DNA of 64,000 nt from Lancefieldella parvula (GTDB taxonomy: Bacteria; Actinomycetota; Coriobacteriia; Coriobacteriales; Atopobiaceae). The translations under genes were made by a program, and so were the position numbers. Shown here one piece after another: positions 35,197-44,702 of this stretch (positions are counted from its first letter, which is position 1; the number at the start of each line of letters is the position of its first letter). Location of the stretch: contig CP097092.1 of NCBI GenBank assembly GCA_023300185.1, positions 1,550,001 to 1,614,000 of the forward strand, given 5' to 3'. The notes below the pieces were generated by a model, which saw only the letters and a list, made by a program, of their open reading frames with translations, was not told the DNA's origin and did not search any database.

Positions 35197-35238
35197 CTAA
35201 AAGAAATGGTCTCCACAATTCATGTAGAAGACCATTTC
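35197..35238 (-). terminator. Terminator of serS
   Basis: GAAATGGTCT (35203-35212) pairs with AGACCATTTC (35229-35238). On the minus strand it is followed by TTTTAGTG, 34 bases after the serS stop. Confidence 0.82.
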
Positions 35239-35272
35239 AGAGAATTGAATCAATTTTGATTAAAAAGAGAAA

Positions 35273-36556
35273 CTATTCTGGTCGAATAACCTCGATGCCA
35301 CCCATGTAAGGACGGAGCGCCTCGGGCACGGTAACGGAGCCATCTGCGTTCTGATAATTCTCCATAATTGCAGCCATGGTACGGCCAACTGCCAGACCGG
35401 AGCCGTTAAGCGTGTGAACTAGACGGGTGCCCTTGAACTCTGCTGGATCCTTATAGCGGATATTTGCACGACGAGCCTGGAAATCCCAGCAGTTAGAGCA
35501 AGAAGAAATCTCCTTGTATGCGTTATAGCTTGGGAGCCAAACTTCAATGTCATAGCACTTGCATGCAGAGAAGCCAATGTCACCAGTGCAGAGAGTAACC
35601 ACGTGATAAGGAAGACCCAGAAGCTGAAGGATCTTCTCGGCTTCCTGAACCATGGACTCAAGCTGATTCATGGAGTCTTCAGGCTTTGCAAACTTGACCA
35701 TCTCTACCTTGTCAAACTGGTGAACGCGGATGATGCCACGGGTGTCTCGACCAGCTGAACCTGCCTCCTCGCGGAAGCATGGGGTGAATGCGGTATAGAG
35801 CAGAGGGAGCTGAGATGCGTCCAGAATCTCGTCACGATGGATGTTTGTGAGCTGGACCTCAGCAGTTGGAATGAGGTAGAGGTCAGGCTGTACGTGATAG
35901 AGGTCCTCTTCAAACTTAGGAAGCTGGCCAGTGCCAAACAGAGAATCCTGATTTGTGATAACTGGTGGCCACCACTCTTTGAAGCCTGCCTGGTTATGTG
36001 TATCAATCATGAAGTTGATAAGCGCACGCTCCATGCGAGCGCCCATGCCGCCAAGAAGATAGAAGCGAGTTCCTGCAAGCTTTACGCCACGGTCAAAATC
36101 AATCATGCCCAGCTCGGGTCCAAGATCCCAGTGCGCCTTTGGCTCAAAATCAAACTGAGTTGGCTCTCCCCACTTGCGAATCTCAGGGTTATCGGAGTCA
36201 TCCTTGCCATAAGGAACGGATGCATCGGGAATGTTTGGAATAGCTGCAACAAGGGCGGTGAGCTCTTCCTCAACCTCTCCGCGGCGCTGATCAAGCTCTG
36301 CGATGCGGTCTTTGTTAGCTGCCACCTGCTCTTTAGCTGCCTCAGCCTCTTCCTTCTTGCCCTCACGCATAAGAAGGCCAATCTGCTTAGAAACAGCGTT
36401 ACGCTCTGCCTGAAGAGACTCAACCTCAGCAATTACGCTTCTGCGTTCCTCGTCAAGCTCAAAGAATTTCTCGCGATCCCAATGGGCGTTTTGCCTGGAC
36501 TCGCAAGACTTATCTACGAGGTCAGGATTCTCGCGCACAAATTTGATATCAAGCAT
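35273..36556 (-). CDS. serS: Seryl-tRNA synthetase
   Basis: Charges tRNA-Ser, including the one encoded about 0.7 kb away. The 427 residues match the family. An N-terminal two-helix coiled-coil arm (about 30-105) reaches to the tRNA variable arm. Class II motifs follow: motif 2 FREEAGSAGRDTRGIIRVHQF and motif 3 GSGLAVGRTMAAIMENYQ. AAGGAGAAG precedes the ATG. No T-box leader is visible upstream. Confidence 0.97.
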   Translation of the reverse strand: MLDIKFVRENPDLVDKSCESRQNAHWDREKFFELDEERRSVIAEVESLQAERNAVSKQIGLLMREGKKEEAEAAKEQVAANKDRIAELDQRRGEVEEELTALVAAIPNIPDASVPYGKDDSDNPEIRKWGEPTQFDFEPKAHWDLGPELGMIDFDRGVKLAGTRFYLLGGMGARMERALINFMIDTHNQAGFKEWWPPVITNQDSLFGTGQLPKFEEDLYHVQPDLYLIPTAEVQLTNIHRDEILDASQLPLLYTAFTPCFREEAGSAGRDTRGIIRVHQFDKVEMVKFAKPEDSMNQLESMVQEAEKILQLLGLPYHVVTLCTGDIGFSACKCYDIEVWLPSYNAYKEISSCSNCWDFQARRANIRYKDPAEFKGTRLVHTLNGSGLAVGRTMAAIMENYQNADGSVTVPEALRPYMGGIEVIRPE

Positions 36557-36612
36557 GCAGCTTCTCCTTGAATCAACACTTTTTAGCAGTGCATTTTTTC
36601 TTATAGCTTACC

Positions 36613-36624
36613 AAGTATATACTT
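36613..36624. promoter_or_regulatory. Palindrome between serS and a small membrane protein gene
   Basis: AAGTATATACTT is a perfect 12-base palindrome in the divergent intergenic region, 57 bases before serS and 43 bases before the small gene. It may simply be two overlapping -10-like elements. Confidence 0.3.
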
Positions 36625-36666
36625 GTATTCAGATTCTTAACCCTTCACATGTTCTGGAGCTAGATT

Positions 36667-36885
36667 ATGGACGCAATTAACTCATTTGTCGGCTGGCTTT
36701 TTGGCGATAAAACCGGTGTGTTGTTCCTCGTACTTGGTGGAATTTTGCTCTTTTTGGTTATTTCCTTTGTGCTGGAGCGCAAAACCAAAAAGATGTATTT
36801 CAATCATAAAAAGACTGAGGACGACTGGGATCTCTTTGGCGACGACCAAGAGGGTTGGTCTGACTTTGAATCAGATAACAAATAG
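36667..36885 (+). CDS. Small membrane protein, unknown
   Basis: A 72-residue protein with one strong membrane helix (about 15-38), followed by a basic stretch (ERKTKK) and an acidic, Trp-containing tail (DDWDLFGDDQEGWSDFESDNK in part). I do not recognise a family. A weak ribosome site (TGGAGC) precedes the ATG, and a strong terminator follows directly, which supports a real monocistronic gene. Confidence 0.7.
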   Translation: MDAINSFVGWLFGDKTGVLFLVLGGILLFLVISFVLERKTKKMYFNHKKTEDDWDLFGDDQEGWSDFESDNK

Positions 36886-36892
36886 GTAACAA

Positions 36893-36916
36893 AAAAGCCC
36901 CGTAAAGGGGCTTTTT
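36893..36916. terminator. Bidirectional terminator
   Basis: AAAAGCCCC (36893-36901) pairs with GGGGCTTTT (36907-36915). T tracts on both strands let it serve the plus-strand small gene and the minus-strand tRNA-Leu. Confidence 0.9.
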
Positions 36917-36925
36917 AAATGCAAA

Positions 36926-37012
36926 TGGTGCGGGCGAAGGGACTTGAACCCCCATGAACTTGCGTTCATACGGACCTGAACCGTACGCGTCTGCCAATTC
37001 CGCCACACCCGC
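36926..37012 (-). tRNA. tRNA-Leu (anticodon CAG)
   Basis: On the minus strand the acceptor GCGGGTG pairs with CGCCCGC (one wobble). A long variable arm is present, and the anticodon loop TTCAGGT gives CAG. CCA is encoded (36928-36926). Confidence 0.96.
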
Positions 37013-37145
37013 GTGCTAGGGAATAATACTACAACATTTTGTTTTCTTCTAATGGAAAAACAATAGATATATAAGAAAATTCTTTTCAGCGGTAGAATAT
37101 AGACAGTCACGGCCGACAAACACACTTTAAACACAGGAGGTTGCC

Positions 37146-38933
37146 GTGAGTGACTCGCGGTCACAGACCACGCAGACTACATATCTACATTCACCTTCTG
37201 CTCAGCAGGCATCACCTGCGGCTGAGCCAGAAATTTTGCTGGACCGATATCGCGTTCTTGCTCGCAGAGGTAACGGAGGCTTTGGCACCGTTTGTACCTG
37301 CTGGGATACTCGTTTGCAGAGGCGCGTAGCTATCAAGCGTATGCCACTGTTAGGTGCTTCCGAGACGCCCGGCGTGCTTGCTTCAACTGTTGATGAGGCT
37401 CTTTCAGAGGCTCGAACTGCTTGTTTGCTGGCACATCCCAACATTGTGACCGTTCATGACTTTGAGATTGAGGGCGATTACGCCTATCTGGTCATGGAGT
37501 TTGTTGATGGCCTTAACTTATCGGAACTCTTGGCTCGCGTTGAGGGTGGCTACCTCACCTATGCCGAAGCAGCTCACATGGTGTCTTCACTTGCAAAAGC
37601 GCTTCAATATGCCCATGAAAACGGCGTACTCCATCTGGATATCAAGCCAACAAATATCATGATTGACCGCCAGGGTACGGTAAAACTTGCCGACTTTGGT
37701 ATGGCAACACTTGCTTCAGCTGCTGGTTATGGCGGTGCTCGAGGTGGCACGGTTGGCTACATGCCTCCTGAGCAGGTTGAAGGCATGCTTGTTGACGAGC
37801 GCGCTGATATTTTCTCGCTTGCTGTTGTTCTGAGGCAGGCGCTAACGGGCGTCAATGTATTTGCGGGCAGAACGGCTAAAGAATCCCTTGATCACATCTA
37901 CAAGGGCCCAAAAATTCCTCTGCTCAAACAAGATCCCGAGGTTCCCTTTGCTGTAGATGCCGCCTTGACGCAGGCACTTTCCCCTGAGCCATCGATGAGA
38001 CAAGGAAGCGTCTTGGAGTTTGCACAAGAAATTGTGACTCCTCTTGGCAGCGAAAAGCAGGGCGAGAAAAGCCTCAAGTCCCTGGTGGAACAGTCGGAAG
38101 AAGAGGAAACCGAGACCTGGGACGTCAAGCATCTTCCGCTCTCAATCCGCTTCCCCTGGCTGCCCTCGGCTGCCGTGCGTGGCGTATCAGCCCTGGTCAC
38201 CGGTATTCTTCTCGCCCAGTTGTTCCAGCTTATTGCTCCAGAATCGCTCACGTTTATTGTGGTGGGCTCTCTTGTAGGAGCTGCGGCAGCTGCTCTTTGG
38301 ACTCCGTTGGGTTCTGCGCTTGTCATTGCATGCGCGGTATATGCTCTGGCAAGCATTAGCCCTACCAGCACTTCATTCCCGTTTGCAACGCTTGTAACCT
38401 TAGTAAGCGTTATCTGGTGGGCCTTTGCAGGAAGGGTCTCAAAATTTAGCAGCATCAACTGCTTATTAGGAGCTTTATTACCTGCTCCTGTTTCAGCACC
38501 AGCGCTTGTCTCCGCTACTATGCATCCACTACCTGCAGTTTTAACAGGAGCTTTTAGCTATCTTTTTGGAACACTGTTTACAAGAGGCATATCTTTAGGC
38601 TTTGCGGCAACTCCTCTTGCTTATGACTACACCTCACTGGCCTCAGGACTTCCTTTCTGGATTCGCTTTGGGGCATGCTCCCTATCTGCTCTTTTAGGCT
38701 CGCTTATGAGCCAGAAAAGACGTCGCGGATGGATGGTTTTTGGACAAATTGTTTGCGCTATATTGCTTTCAAGTGGCTTTATATGGGCAGCTTGGATGGA
38801 GAATCCCAATTTTTGGGTAGTTGAAAGTATAGTTTCGGTACTAATTACGGTATTCTTATGTGTACTTGTATGTATTGCAATTGTCCTGATAGGTCCACTT
38901 CGACGCGGATCAGGAAGGCGAGGAATTAGATGA
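37146..38933 (+). CDS. Ser/Thr protein kinase with polytopic membrane domain
   Basis: First gene of the envelope signalling operon. GTG 37146 follows ACAGGAGG. The kinase domain covers about 31-310, with the glycine loop RRGNGGFGTV, the lysine in VAIKRM, the catalytic loop HLDIKPTN near 163 and DFG near 181. The usual HRD arginine is Leu, so activation-loop phosphorylation may not control it. After an acidic linker, residues from about 350 form many hydrophobic helices with no extracellular domain. It overlaps the next gene by four bases (ATGA). It takes the place of PknA in the actinobacterial cluster, but its membrane part is unlike PknA. Confidence 0.9.
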   Translation: MSDSRSQTTQTTYLHSPSAQQASPAAEPEILLDRYRVLARRGNGGFGTVCTCWDTRLQRRVAIKRMPLLGASETPGVLASTVDEALSEARTACLLAHPNIVTVHDFEIEGDYAYLVMEFVDGLNLSELLARVEGGYLTYAEAAHMVSSLAKALQYAHENGVLHLDIKPTNIMIDRQGTVKLADFGMATLASAAGYGGARGGTVGYMPPEQVEGMLVDERADIFSLAVVLRQALTGVNVFAGRTAKESLDHIYKGPKIPLLKQDPEVPFAVDAALTQALSPEPSMRQGSVLEFAQEIVTPLGSEKQGEKSLKSLVEQSEEEETETWDVKHLPLSIRFPWLPSAAVRGVSALVTGILLAQLFQLIAPESLTFIVVGSLVGAAAAALWTPLGSALVIACAVYALASISPTSTSFPFATLVTLVSVIWWAFAGRVSKFSSINCLLGALLPAPVSAPALVSATMHPLPAVLTGAFSYLFGTLFTRGISLGFAATPLAYDYTSLASGLPFWIRFGACSLSALLGSLMSQKRRRGWMVFGQIVCAILLSSGFIWAAWMENPNFWVVESIVSVLITVFLCVLVCIAIVLIGPLRRGSGRRGIR

Positions 38934-40054
38934 GCTTTCTTAGTGACTTTGAAAACCGTATTGGTTCGGTCTTTGGTGCCGCACCTCAGGGATACGCAGA
39001 GCCTTTCTCTTTTAAGAAGCTTGCCAAACGCGCAGCTAAAGAGATGGAACGTGAGACGTATGAGATTGATGGTGTAGACACTGCGCCTGCCCTGTATACC
39101 GTTTTAGTTGCTCCTCAAGACGATTCACTGATGCGTCCTCTTTATGCTGATCTAACTGCAGAGGTTTCTGACTTCGTGGCTGCTCAGGCTCAGCAAAAAG
39201 ATTATGTATTTGTTGGTCAGCCGCTTGTTCGTTTTATGGTGGACCCATCTCTGAAGCCTGGAAAATTTGCTGTCTTTGCAGAAAACGTTGACGGCAATAC
39301 GCTTGACCAGCTACGCAATGAAGAGCGCGCTTTCTTGGGTGGAAACTCCAGTGTTGGAGGAGCTGCAGCTCAAATGCCTCAGCAGCACAATTCCCGCGCT
39401 GCTGTTCAGCCAGAACCACAGCCAGAGCCAGATCCTCTGTCCGTAGTTCGACCCGTTTCTGCAGATAATGCAACTCCAGAGGTTTTGGGAGATCTTGCTG
39501 GTACAGACGCTGGTCTTGCGGTAATGCCACCAGACTTTGTTGAGGCTCAAGGCGCAATTCCTGTTGTTTCTGCAGCTGAGTCCACTCCTATGCCTGTTCT
39601 TCCTAGCTCAAACGGACTTCCAGACCTGCCCGTAAACGGAGCTATCCCAACAGCAGCTCCTGTTCCTATGACTCAGCGTCGTATCACGCCTTCCCTTGAT
39701 GCCCAGTTAAACGGCGCGGGCGGTCGTTCTTCTCGCAATCTGCAAGGCACGCCACGCGCAAACATGGACGCTACCTGCATTTTAATTGATCGCCAGAGCG
39801 GTCGTTCGTATCGCGTTGAGGCTCCTCGTGCCATTATTGGTCGCGAGCGCTCTCAGGCAGACGTTGTTTTGCGCGATCCTAACGTTTCAAGACGTCACGC
39901 CGAGATGACCTATGACGGTCACGATTGGCATATTGCTGATTTGCACTCCACTAACGGAACGCTTGTCAACGATATCGACGTAGATGAGGTAATTCTGCGC
40001 GACGGAGACCTCATTACCATTGGTCTTATGGACCTTCAGTTCCGGGAGAACTAA
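38930..40054 (+). CDS. fhaA: FhaA-like FHA-domain protein
   Basis: Phosphothreonine-reading adaptor of the Ser/Thr kinase system. The 374-residue protein has an N-terminal DUF3662-type domain (about 1-115, starting FLSDFENRIGSVFG), a Pro/Ala/Gln-rich linker, and a C-terminal FHA domain (about 280-374) with the signature IGRERSQADVVL, VSRRHAEM and STNGTLVND. In actinobacteria FhaA binds phosphorylated envelope proteins and modulates peptidoglycan synthesis. Start and stop overlap the neighbouring genes. Confidence 0.92.
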   Translation: MSFLSDFENRIGSVFGAAPQGYAEPFSFKKLAKRAAKEMERETYEIDGVDTAPALYTVLVAPQDDSLMRPLYADLTAEVSDFVAAQAQQKDYVFVGQPLVRFMVDPSLKPGKFAVFAENVDGNTLDQLRNEERAFLGGNSSVGGAAAQMPQQHNSRAAVQPEPQPEPDPLSVVRPVSADNATPEVLGDLAGTDAGLAVMPPDFVEAQGAIPVVSAAESTPMPVLPSSNGLPDLPVNGAIPTAAPVPMTQRRITPSLDAQLNGAGGRSSRNLQGTPRANMDATCILIDRQSGRSYRVEAPRAIIGRERSQADVVLRDPNVSRRHAEMTYDGHDWHIADLHSTNGTLVNDIDVDEVILRDGDLITIGLMDLQFREN

Positions 40055-40467
40055 TGATTGATTTGATTCTCTTTGCAGGACGCGTTCTGCTTGTTGTCCT
40101 GCTGTACATCTTCCTGTTCTCGGTCATGCGCACGGGCATTGGTCTTGTCCGCGGTCAGCGCAAAGACGGAGCTATTTGGTCCGTTGATGTCGAGAAGGGC
40201 GTCAAGTCCTTACGTGGTCTTCACGTAGACATCTTGGGTCCTGTTGTTATTGGACGTTCTCCTTCGTCTGACATTGTGATTGACGAACCCTACGTTTCTG
40301 CTTCACACGCCCGCTTTACTATCCAGGGCCCTGCTCTGGTACTTGAAGACCTTGGATCCACAAACGGAACCATGGTTAATGGTCACATCATCGAGCAGCC
40401 TGTTACCCTTCGCGACACAGACGAAGTCCAGGTCGGCGATGTGATTATGCGTGTTGGACGTCGATAA
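40054..40467 (+). CDS. fhaB: FhaB/FipA-like FHA-domain membrane protein
   Basis: A 137-residue protein with one N-terminal membrane helix (about 5-25) and a cytoplasmic FHA domain with IGRSPSSDIVI, VSASHARF and STNGTMVNG. In mycobacteria the counterpart links the kinase system to division proteins. It overlaps fhaA by one base, and the phosphatase gene follows within eight bases. Confidence 0.92.
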   Translation: MIDLILFAGRVLLVVLLYIFLFSVMRTGIGLVRGQRKDGAIWSVDVEKGVKSLRGLHVDILGPVVIGRSPSSDIVIDEPYVSASHARFTIQGPALVLEDLGSTNGTMVNGHIIEQPVTLRDTDEVQVGDVIMRVGRR

Positions 40468-40474
40468 GAGGCTC

Positions 40475-41735
40475 ATGGTTTCTTCTGATACAACACATAT
40501 TTCTGATACACCTACACAAGAGCCCGTGAGTGCTCCTGGTCGTTGTGAGCTGCCACTTGATGGTCGCTGTGACGCAGAGGCAGTTTCTGGCTCTAACACC
40601 TTTATTTCTTGGGGCGCCCGCTCTGACGTGGGATTAGTTCGCGAGCATAACGAGGACTCGTTCCTTTTGCGCACTCCCCTTTTTGCCATCTGCGATGGTA
40701 TGGGAGGTCACGCCGCCGGTGAGGTAGCAAGCTCCATTGCTGTTAAGGTTATTGCCGAACAGGCACCAAGTACCGCAGACGATGTCCGTCTTGGCGCTGC
40801 AATTGAGGCTGCTAACCAGGAAGTTATTGATGCTCCTGCAAAGGGTATTGGCAAACCTGGCATGGGCTCCACTGCCTCTGCTGTCCTCATTGAGGGCAAT
40901 CAGATGGCCGTTGCTCATGTTGGTGACTCTCGCATTTACCTGCTCCATCATGGCACGCTGGTCCGCATTACTCATGACCACAGCTACGTTGAGGAACTCA
41001 TTGATTCTGGTCAGATTACCGCTGATGAGGCTCGCACGCACCCTTCTCGCTCGGTAGTTACGCGAGCTCTTGGCTCTGATCCAGACATGTATGCAGATCA
41101 TTTCTCGCTTGAAGTATCTGATGGCGACCGCATCATCTTGTGCTCCGATGGTCTTTCTGGCATGGTGCCCGACGATGAGATTGAAGTCCATTGCTGTCTC
41201 TAACGTCACGCCACAAAAGGCTGCTGATAACCTTGTTTCCGCAGCTCTTACCTATGGCGGCTCAGACAACATTACCGTTATTGTCATTGACGTCTTAGAC
41301 GACGGCATAGCCGATCAAACTAGGAAACACCTTACTCGTGGCGTTATTGCCACGTTTGTCTCGTTCCTTGCGCTCTTTGCAGCCACTGTTGCGGTGTTCT
41401 TCCTGTTTGTAAGCAGCGAATGGTACTTAGGAATTAACGGAACTACCGTTGGCGTTTATCGAGGTATTCCTACAACAATTGCCGGCATAAACATGTCTTC
41501 ACTTGTTGAAACTACGTCGATTGAAATAAAAGATTTGCCTGACGCAGTTCAAGACTCTCTGGCAGACGGAATTCGCGTTAAAAACGAGGATGAAGCACAT
41601 AGCACCGTCGAGAATTACCGCAAACAAATTGACGACGCCAACAACAAAGCGGTCAAAAAGAAAGAAGACGCTCAGTCTGGCGGAACACCCACAACAGAAA
41701 CAACAACGTCAACAACAAGTTCGGGAGGTGAGTAG
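40475..41735 (+). pseudogene. pstP: PP2C-type Ser/Thr phosphatase (PstP), frameshifted
   Basis: Reverses kinase phosphorylation in this operon. The first frame carries the metal-binding motifs REHNEDSF, DGMGGH, HVGDSR and CSDGLSGMV. The last family motif, GGSDNITVIVID, and the membrane helix plus Thr-rich tail are in another frame. The join lies around 41178-41192, where dropping one base restores EIESIAVSNV-like continuity. As written the protein ends at 41203 and loses the final metal ligand. Every neighbour in the operon is intact, so a sequencing error is at least as likely as a mutation. The start is ATG 40475 after AAGAGG. Confidence 0.85.
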
Positions 41736-41737
41736 GA

Positions 41738-44602
41738 ATGGAAAAAGCAGGTGGACTAAGGCGTAATACAGAGCTCTTCTTACTATTTGTAGGAGCAATC
41801 CCTGTATTTCTGCTGTACGCCATGTACATGATTACTGCTCGCTCAACGCTCAGCCTTGAGACAATGGCCGTTCCTATTGGTCTCTTTGCAGCATTTACCG
41901 TGGCTCACATTGCTATTAGGTTCCTTGCTCCCGCAGCAGACCCTGCCATTCTCCCCATTGTGTTTGTGCTTTCGGGAATTGGCATCACCATGGTCACCAG
42001 ACTTGCGCCAAATCTTGCAGTCAACCAAACGATTTGGCTCTTTATCTCTGTTGTTGTGATGATTGTGGTACTAGCGGTCATTAGAAATCTCGACGCATTA
42101 GCACGCTACAAATACTCCATTGGTATTCTCGGCGTCATACTGCTTCTTCTGCCAATTGTTATTGGCCAGGATCGCTACGGCGCAAAACTCTGGATTTCTT
42201 TTGGCGCATTCACCTTCCAGCCTGGCGAGCTTGCAAAGATTGCCATTACGCTCTTCCTGGCGTTTTATCTTGCACTGAATCGAGAAGCCCTATCGGTCTC
42301 CATGCGTTCTTTTGGACCTTTCCGCATTCCTCGCTTTAAAATGCTGCTTCCTCTGTTTGTCATGTGGGGCATCAGCCTGATTGTTGTTATTTTTGAACGC
42401 GACCTTGGTAGCGCTCTGCTCTTCTTCGTGTTCTTTGTCATCATGCTCTATGTAGCAACAGGTCGCGCAAGCTACGTTTTTGTCAGTATTGCGCTCTTGG
42501 CCATTGGCGGCGTGGTGCTTTATCACTTCTTTGGTCACGTTCAGACTCGTGTCAACATTTGGCTGGACCCCTTCAAAGACCCCGCTGGAGACGGCTACCA
42601 AATTGTCCAGTCCCTCTATTCCATCGCAGATGGAGGCCTTGCTGGCACCGGAATTGATAAGGGAATGCCTACGCTTATCCCTATTGTTGAGTCTGACTTT
42701 ATTTTCTCGGCCATTGCTGAGGAGCTGGGACTCTTTGGCGGAGCAGCAATTATTACCCTGTTCCTGCTGCTTACCGTGCGCGGCCTCGCAACAGCTGCTC
42801 GTGCAAAGTCCGATTCATCTGCTTTTGCAGCTGCTGGTCTTACCAGTGTTTTGGCGTTCCAAACCTTCCTCATTGTTGCAGGCGTTACTAAGCTCATGCC
42901 TCTAACCGGCGTTACCCTGCCCTTTATGAGTCAGGGCGGCAGCTCTCTTCTTTCCAGCTTTATCATTGTTGCCTTGCTACTCAGAGCAGGTGACGAGGGA
43001 ACTGGTCGCGAGACGGAGCTTGAGCCAAGCAAGAAAACGCTTGACTCCCAGAGGCTTGAAATTTCTTCTGGTGGAGCTCACGCCTCTTCCGTTTTGCATG
43101 GCAGCCACATCCGTGGAGGCTTTGGTCTGCAGTCTGAGGAGTCCGGTGTTCTGGGACGTGTTGCTCTCGGAAAACGTCTGACCAATTTGGTTACCGTATT
43201 TACCCTCTTCTTCACCGTTCTTCTCGGCAACTTGACCTTCTTGATGGTCATTGACGCACCTAGACTTCAGGCGCTCCCTACCAACAACCACACTATTGCT
43301 AAGAGCGCATATGTTCAGCGCGGCGCCATCATGACTTCTGACGGCGTCACCCTGGCAGAGAGTGTCAAGCAAGACGACGGCACCTACGTGCGCAACTATC
43401 CGCACGACGGCATGGCCTCTCACACCGTTGGCTACATCTCAACCCAGTACGGAACTGCAGGTATCGAGTCCACCATGAACGAAACGCTCACTGGACACGC
43501 AGATCATTCCGACTGGAGAAGCGCTCTGTATTCGATGGCAGGCGTTAATACCGCTGGTTCAAGCGTTGTTTTGACCATCAATTCCCAGATGCAGGCTGTA
43601 GCAGAAGCTGCACTCCAGGGATATTCCGGCTCCATTGTTGTTATGGATCCAGCCACTGGAGCCGTGCTTGCAAAGGCTTCAAGCCCTTCATACACCCACG
43701 CTGATCTGGGCACCGTTATCGAGTCCGGTACCGGCAGTCAGCTGGTCGACAGAACTACCCAGGCGCTCTACTCCCCTGGTTCGTCGTTTAAGACCATTAC
43801 GCTTTCTGCTGGAATTGACACACATACCACCACGCTGGACACCACCTATTCAGCTCCAGGAACTATGGAGCTTGGCGGTGGAACCATTCACAACTACGCC
43901 AACGAGGACATGGGCACTATTCCTCTGCGTGAGGCATTTGCTCGCTCTTCTAACACGGCGTTGGCGCAGCTGGGCGTAGCACTTGGCGCAGACAACCTGG
44001 TCAGCTATGCACGTGCCTTTGGTTATGGCACCGCACTTGGTCAGGACTTCTCCACAACTCCATCGCTGATGCCAAATCCTGCCGAGATGACCACTTGGGA
44101 GCTTGGCTGGGCAGCTTGCGGCCTTCCTGTTGGAGAGCACGCAAGTCCTGCAGGTCCTCAGACTACCGTCATGCAAAACGCTGTTGTAGCAGCAGCGATT
44201 GCTAACGGCGGTGTAGTCATGAACCCTTACATTGTTGATCGCGTTCTCTCACCAGAGGGAGCTGTTGTTTCTACAACGTCGCCAAAATCGCTTGGCCAGG
44301 CAGTATCTGCAGATACCGCCGCGCAGGTTCGAGAAGCAATGCTGGGCGTTGTTGAATCCGGCACCGGTATGGGAGCTCGCGTTCCGGGTGTCAAGATTGC
44401 AGGTAAAACAGGTACTGCAGACGTCGAGAACGGTAACTTTAACTCGTTCTTCATCGGTTTTGCGCCTTACGACCACCCTACCCTTGTTGTTTCTGTTGTC
44501 ATCGAAGGCAACGGCGAGAACGTTTTGGGTTACGGTGCTCAGGTTGGCGGACGTGTTCTTGCACAGTGCCTGAATATCCAAGCTTTGGGAGCTGCTTCGT
44601 AG
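41738..44602 (+). CDS. Natural fusion of SEDS glycosyltransferase (RodA/FtsW) and class B PBP
   Basis: A single 954-residue protein that should both polymerise and cross-link peptidoglycan. Residues 1-430 are a ten-helix SEDS protein, with RDLGSALLFF, the large loop containing GYQIVQSLYSIADGGLAGTG, and the C-terminal GVTLPFMSQGGSSLL. A linker and a further membrane helix (about 485-505) lead into a penicillin-binding transpeptidase with SSFK near 681, SSN near 735 and KTG near 888. In mycobacteria and most relatives, rodA and pbpA are two adjacent genes at this place. No stop or frameshift lies between the halves. Confidence 0.95.
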   Translation: MEKAGGLRRNTELFLLFVGAIPVFLLYAMYMITARSTLSLETMAVPIGLFAAFTVAHIAIRFLAPAADPAILPIVFVLSGIGITMVTRLAPNLAVNQTIWLFISVVVMIVVLAVIRNLDALARYKYSIGILGVILLLLPIVIGQDRYGAKLWISFGAFTFQPGELAKIAITLFLAFYLALNREALSVSMRSFGPFRIPRFKMLLPLFVMWGISLIVVIFERDLGSALLFFVFFVIMLYVATGRASYVFVSIALLAIGGVVLYHFFGHVQTRVNIWLDPFKDPAGDGYQIVQSLYSIADGGLAGTGIDKGMPTLIPIVESDFIFSAIAEELGLFGGAAIITLFLLLTVRGLATAARAKSDSSAFAAAGLTSVLAFQTFLIVAGVTKLMPLTGVTLPFMSQGGSSLLSSFIIVALLLRAGDEGTGRETELEPSKKTLDSQRLEISSGGAHASSVLHGSHIRGGFGLQSEESGVLGRVALGKRLTNLVTVFTLFFTVLLGNLTFLMVIDAPRLQALPTNNHTIAKSAYVQRGAIMTSDGVTLAESVKQDDGTYVRNYPHDGMASHTVGYISTQYGTAGIESTMNETLTGHADHSDWRSALYSMAGVNTAGSSVVLTINSQMQAVAEAALQGYSGSIVVMDPATGAVLAKASSPSYTHADLGTVIESGTGSQLVDRTTQALYSPGSSFKTITLSAGIDTHTTTLDTTYSAPGTMELGGGTIHNYANEDMGTIPLREAFARSSNTALAQLGVALGADNLVSYARAFGYGTALGQDFSTTPSLMPNPAEMTTWELGWAACGLPVGEHASPAGPQTTVMQNAVVAAAIANGGVVMNPYIVDRVLSPEGAVVSTTSPKSLGQAVSADTAAQVREAMLGVVESGTGMGARVPGVKIAGKTGTADVENGNFNSFFIGFAPYDHPTLVVSVVIEGNGENVLGYGAQVGGRVLAQCLNIQALGAAS

Positions 44603-44702
44603 CGCTCAAAACATCGCACGGTCTTCTCCCCAAGTAGTTGGGTGTGTTCTAAGATAGTAAGTGACGTGGCGAGAAAATCGCACGCTTGATAGGAGTTGAG
44701 TT

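Noticed and set aside
36557..36666. T-box leader for serS
   Set aside because: The gap is too short and lacks the conserved T-box sequence.
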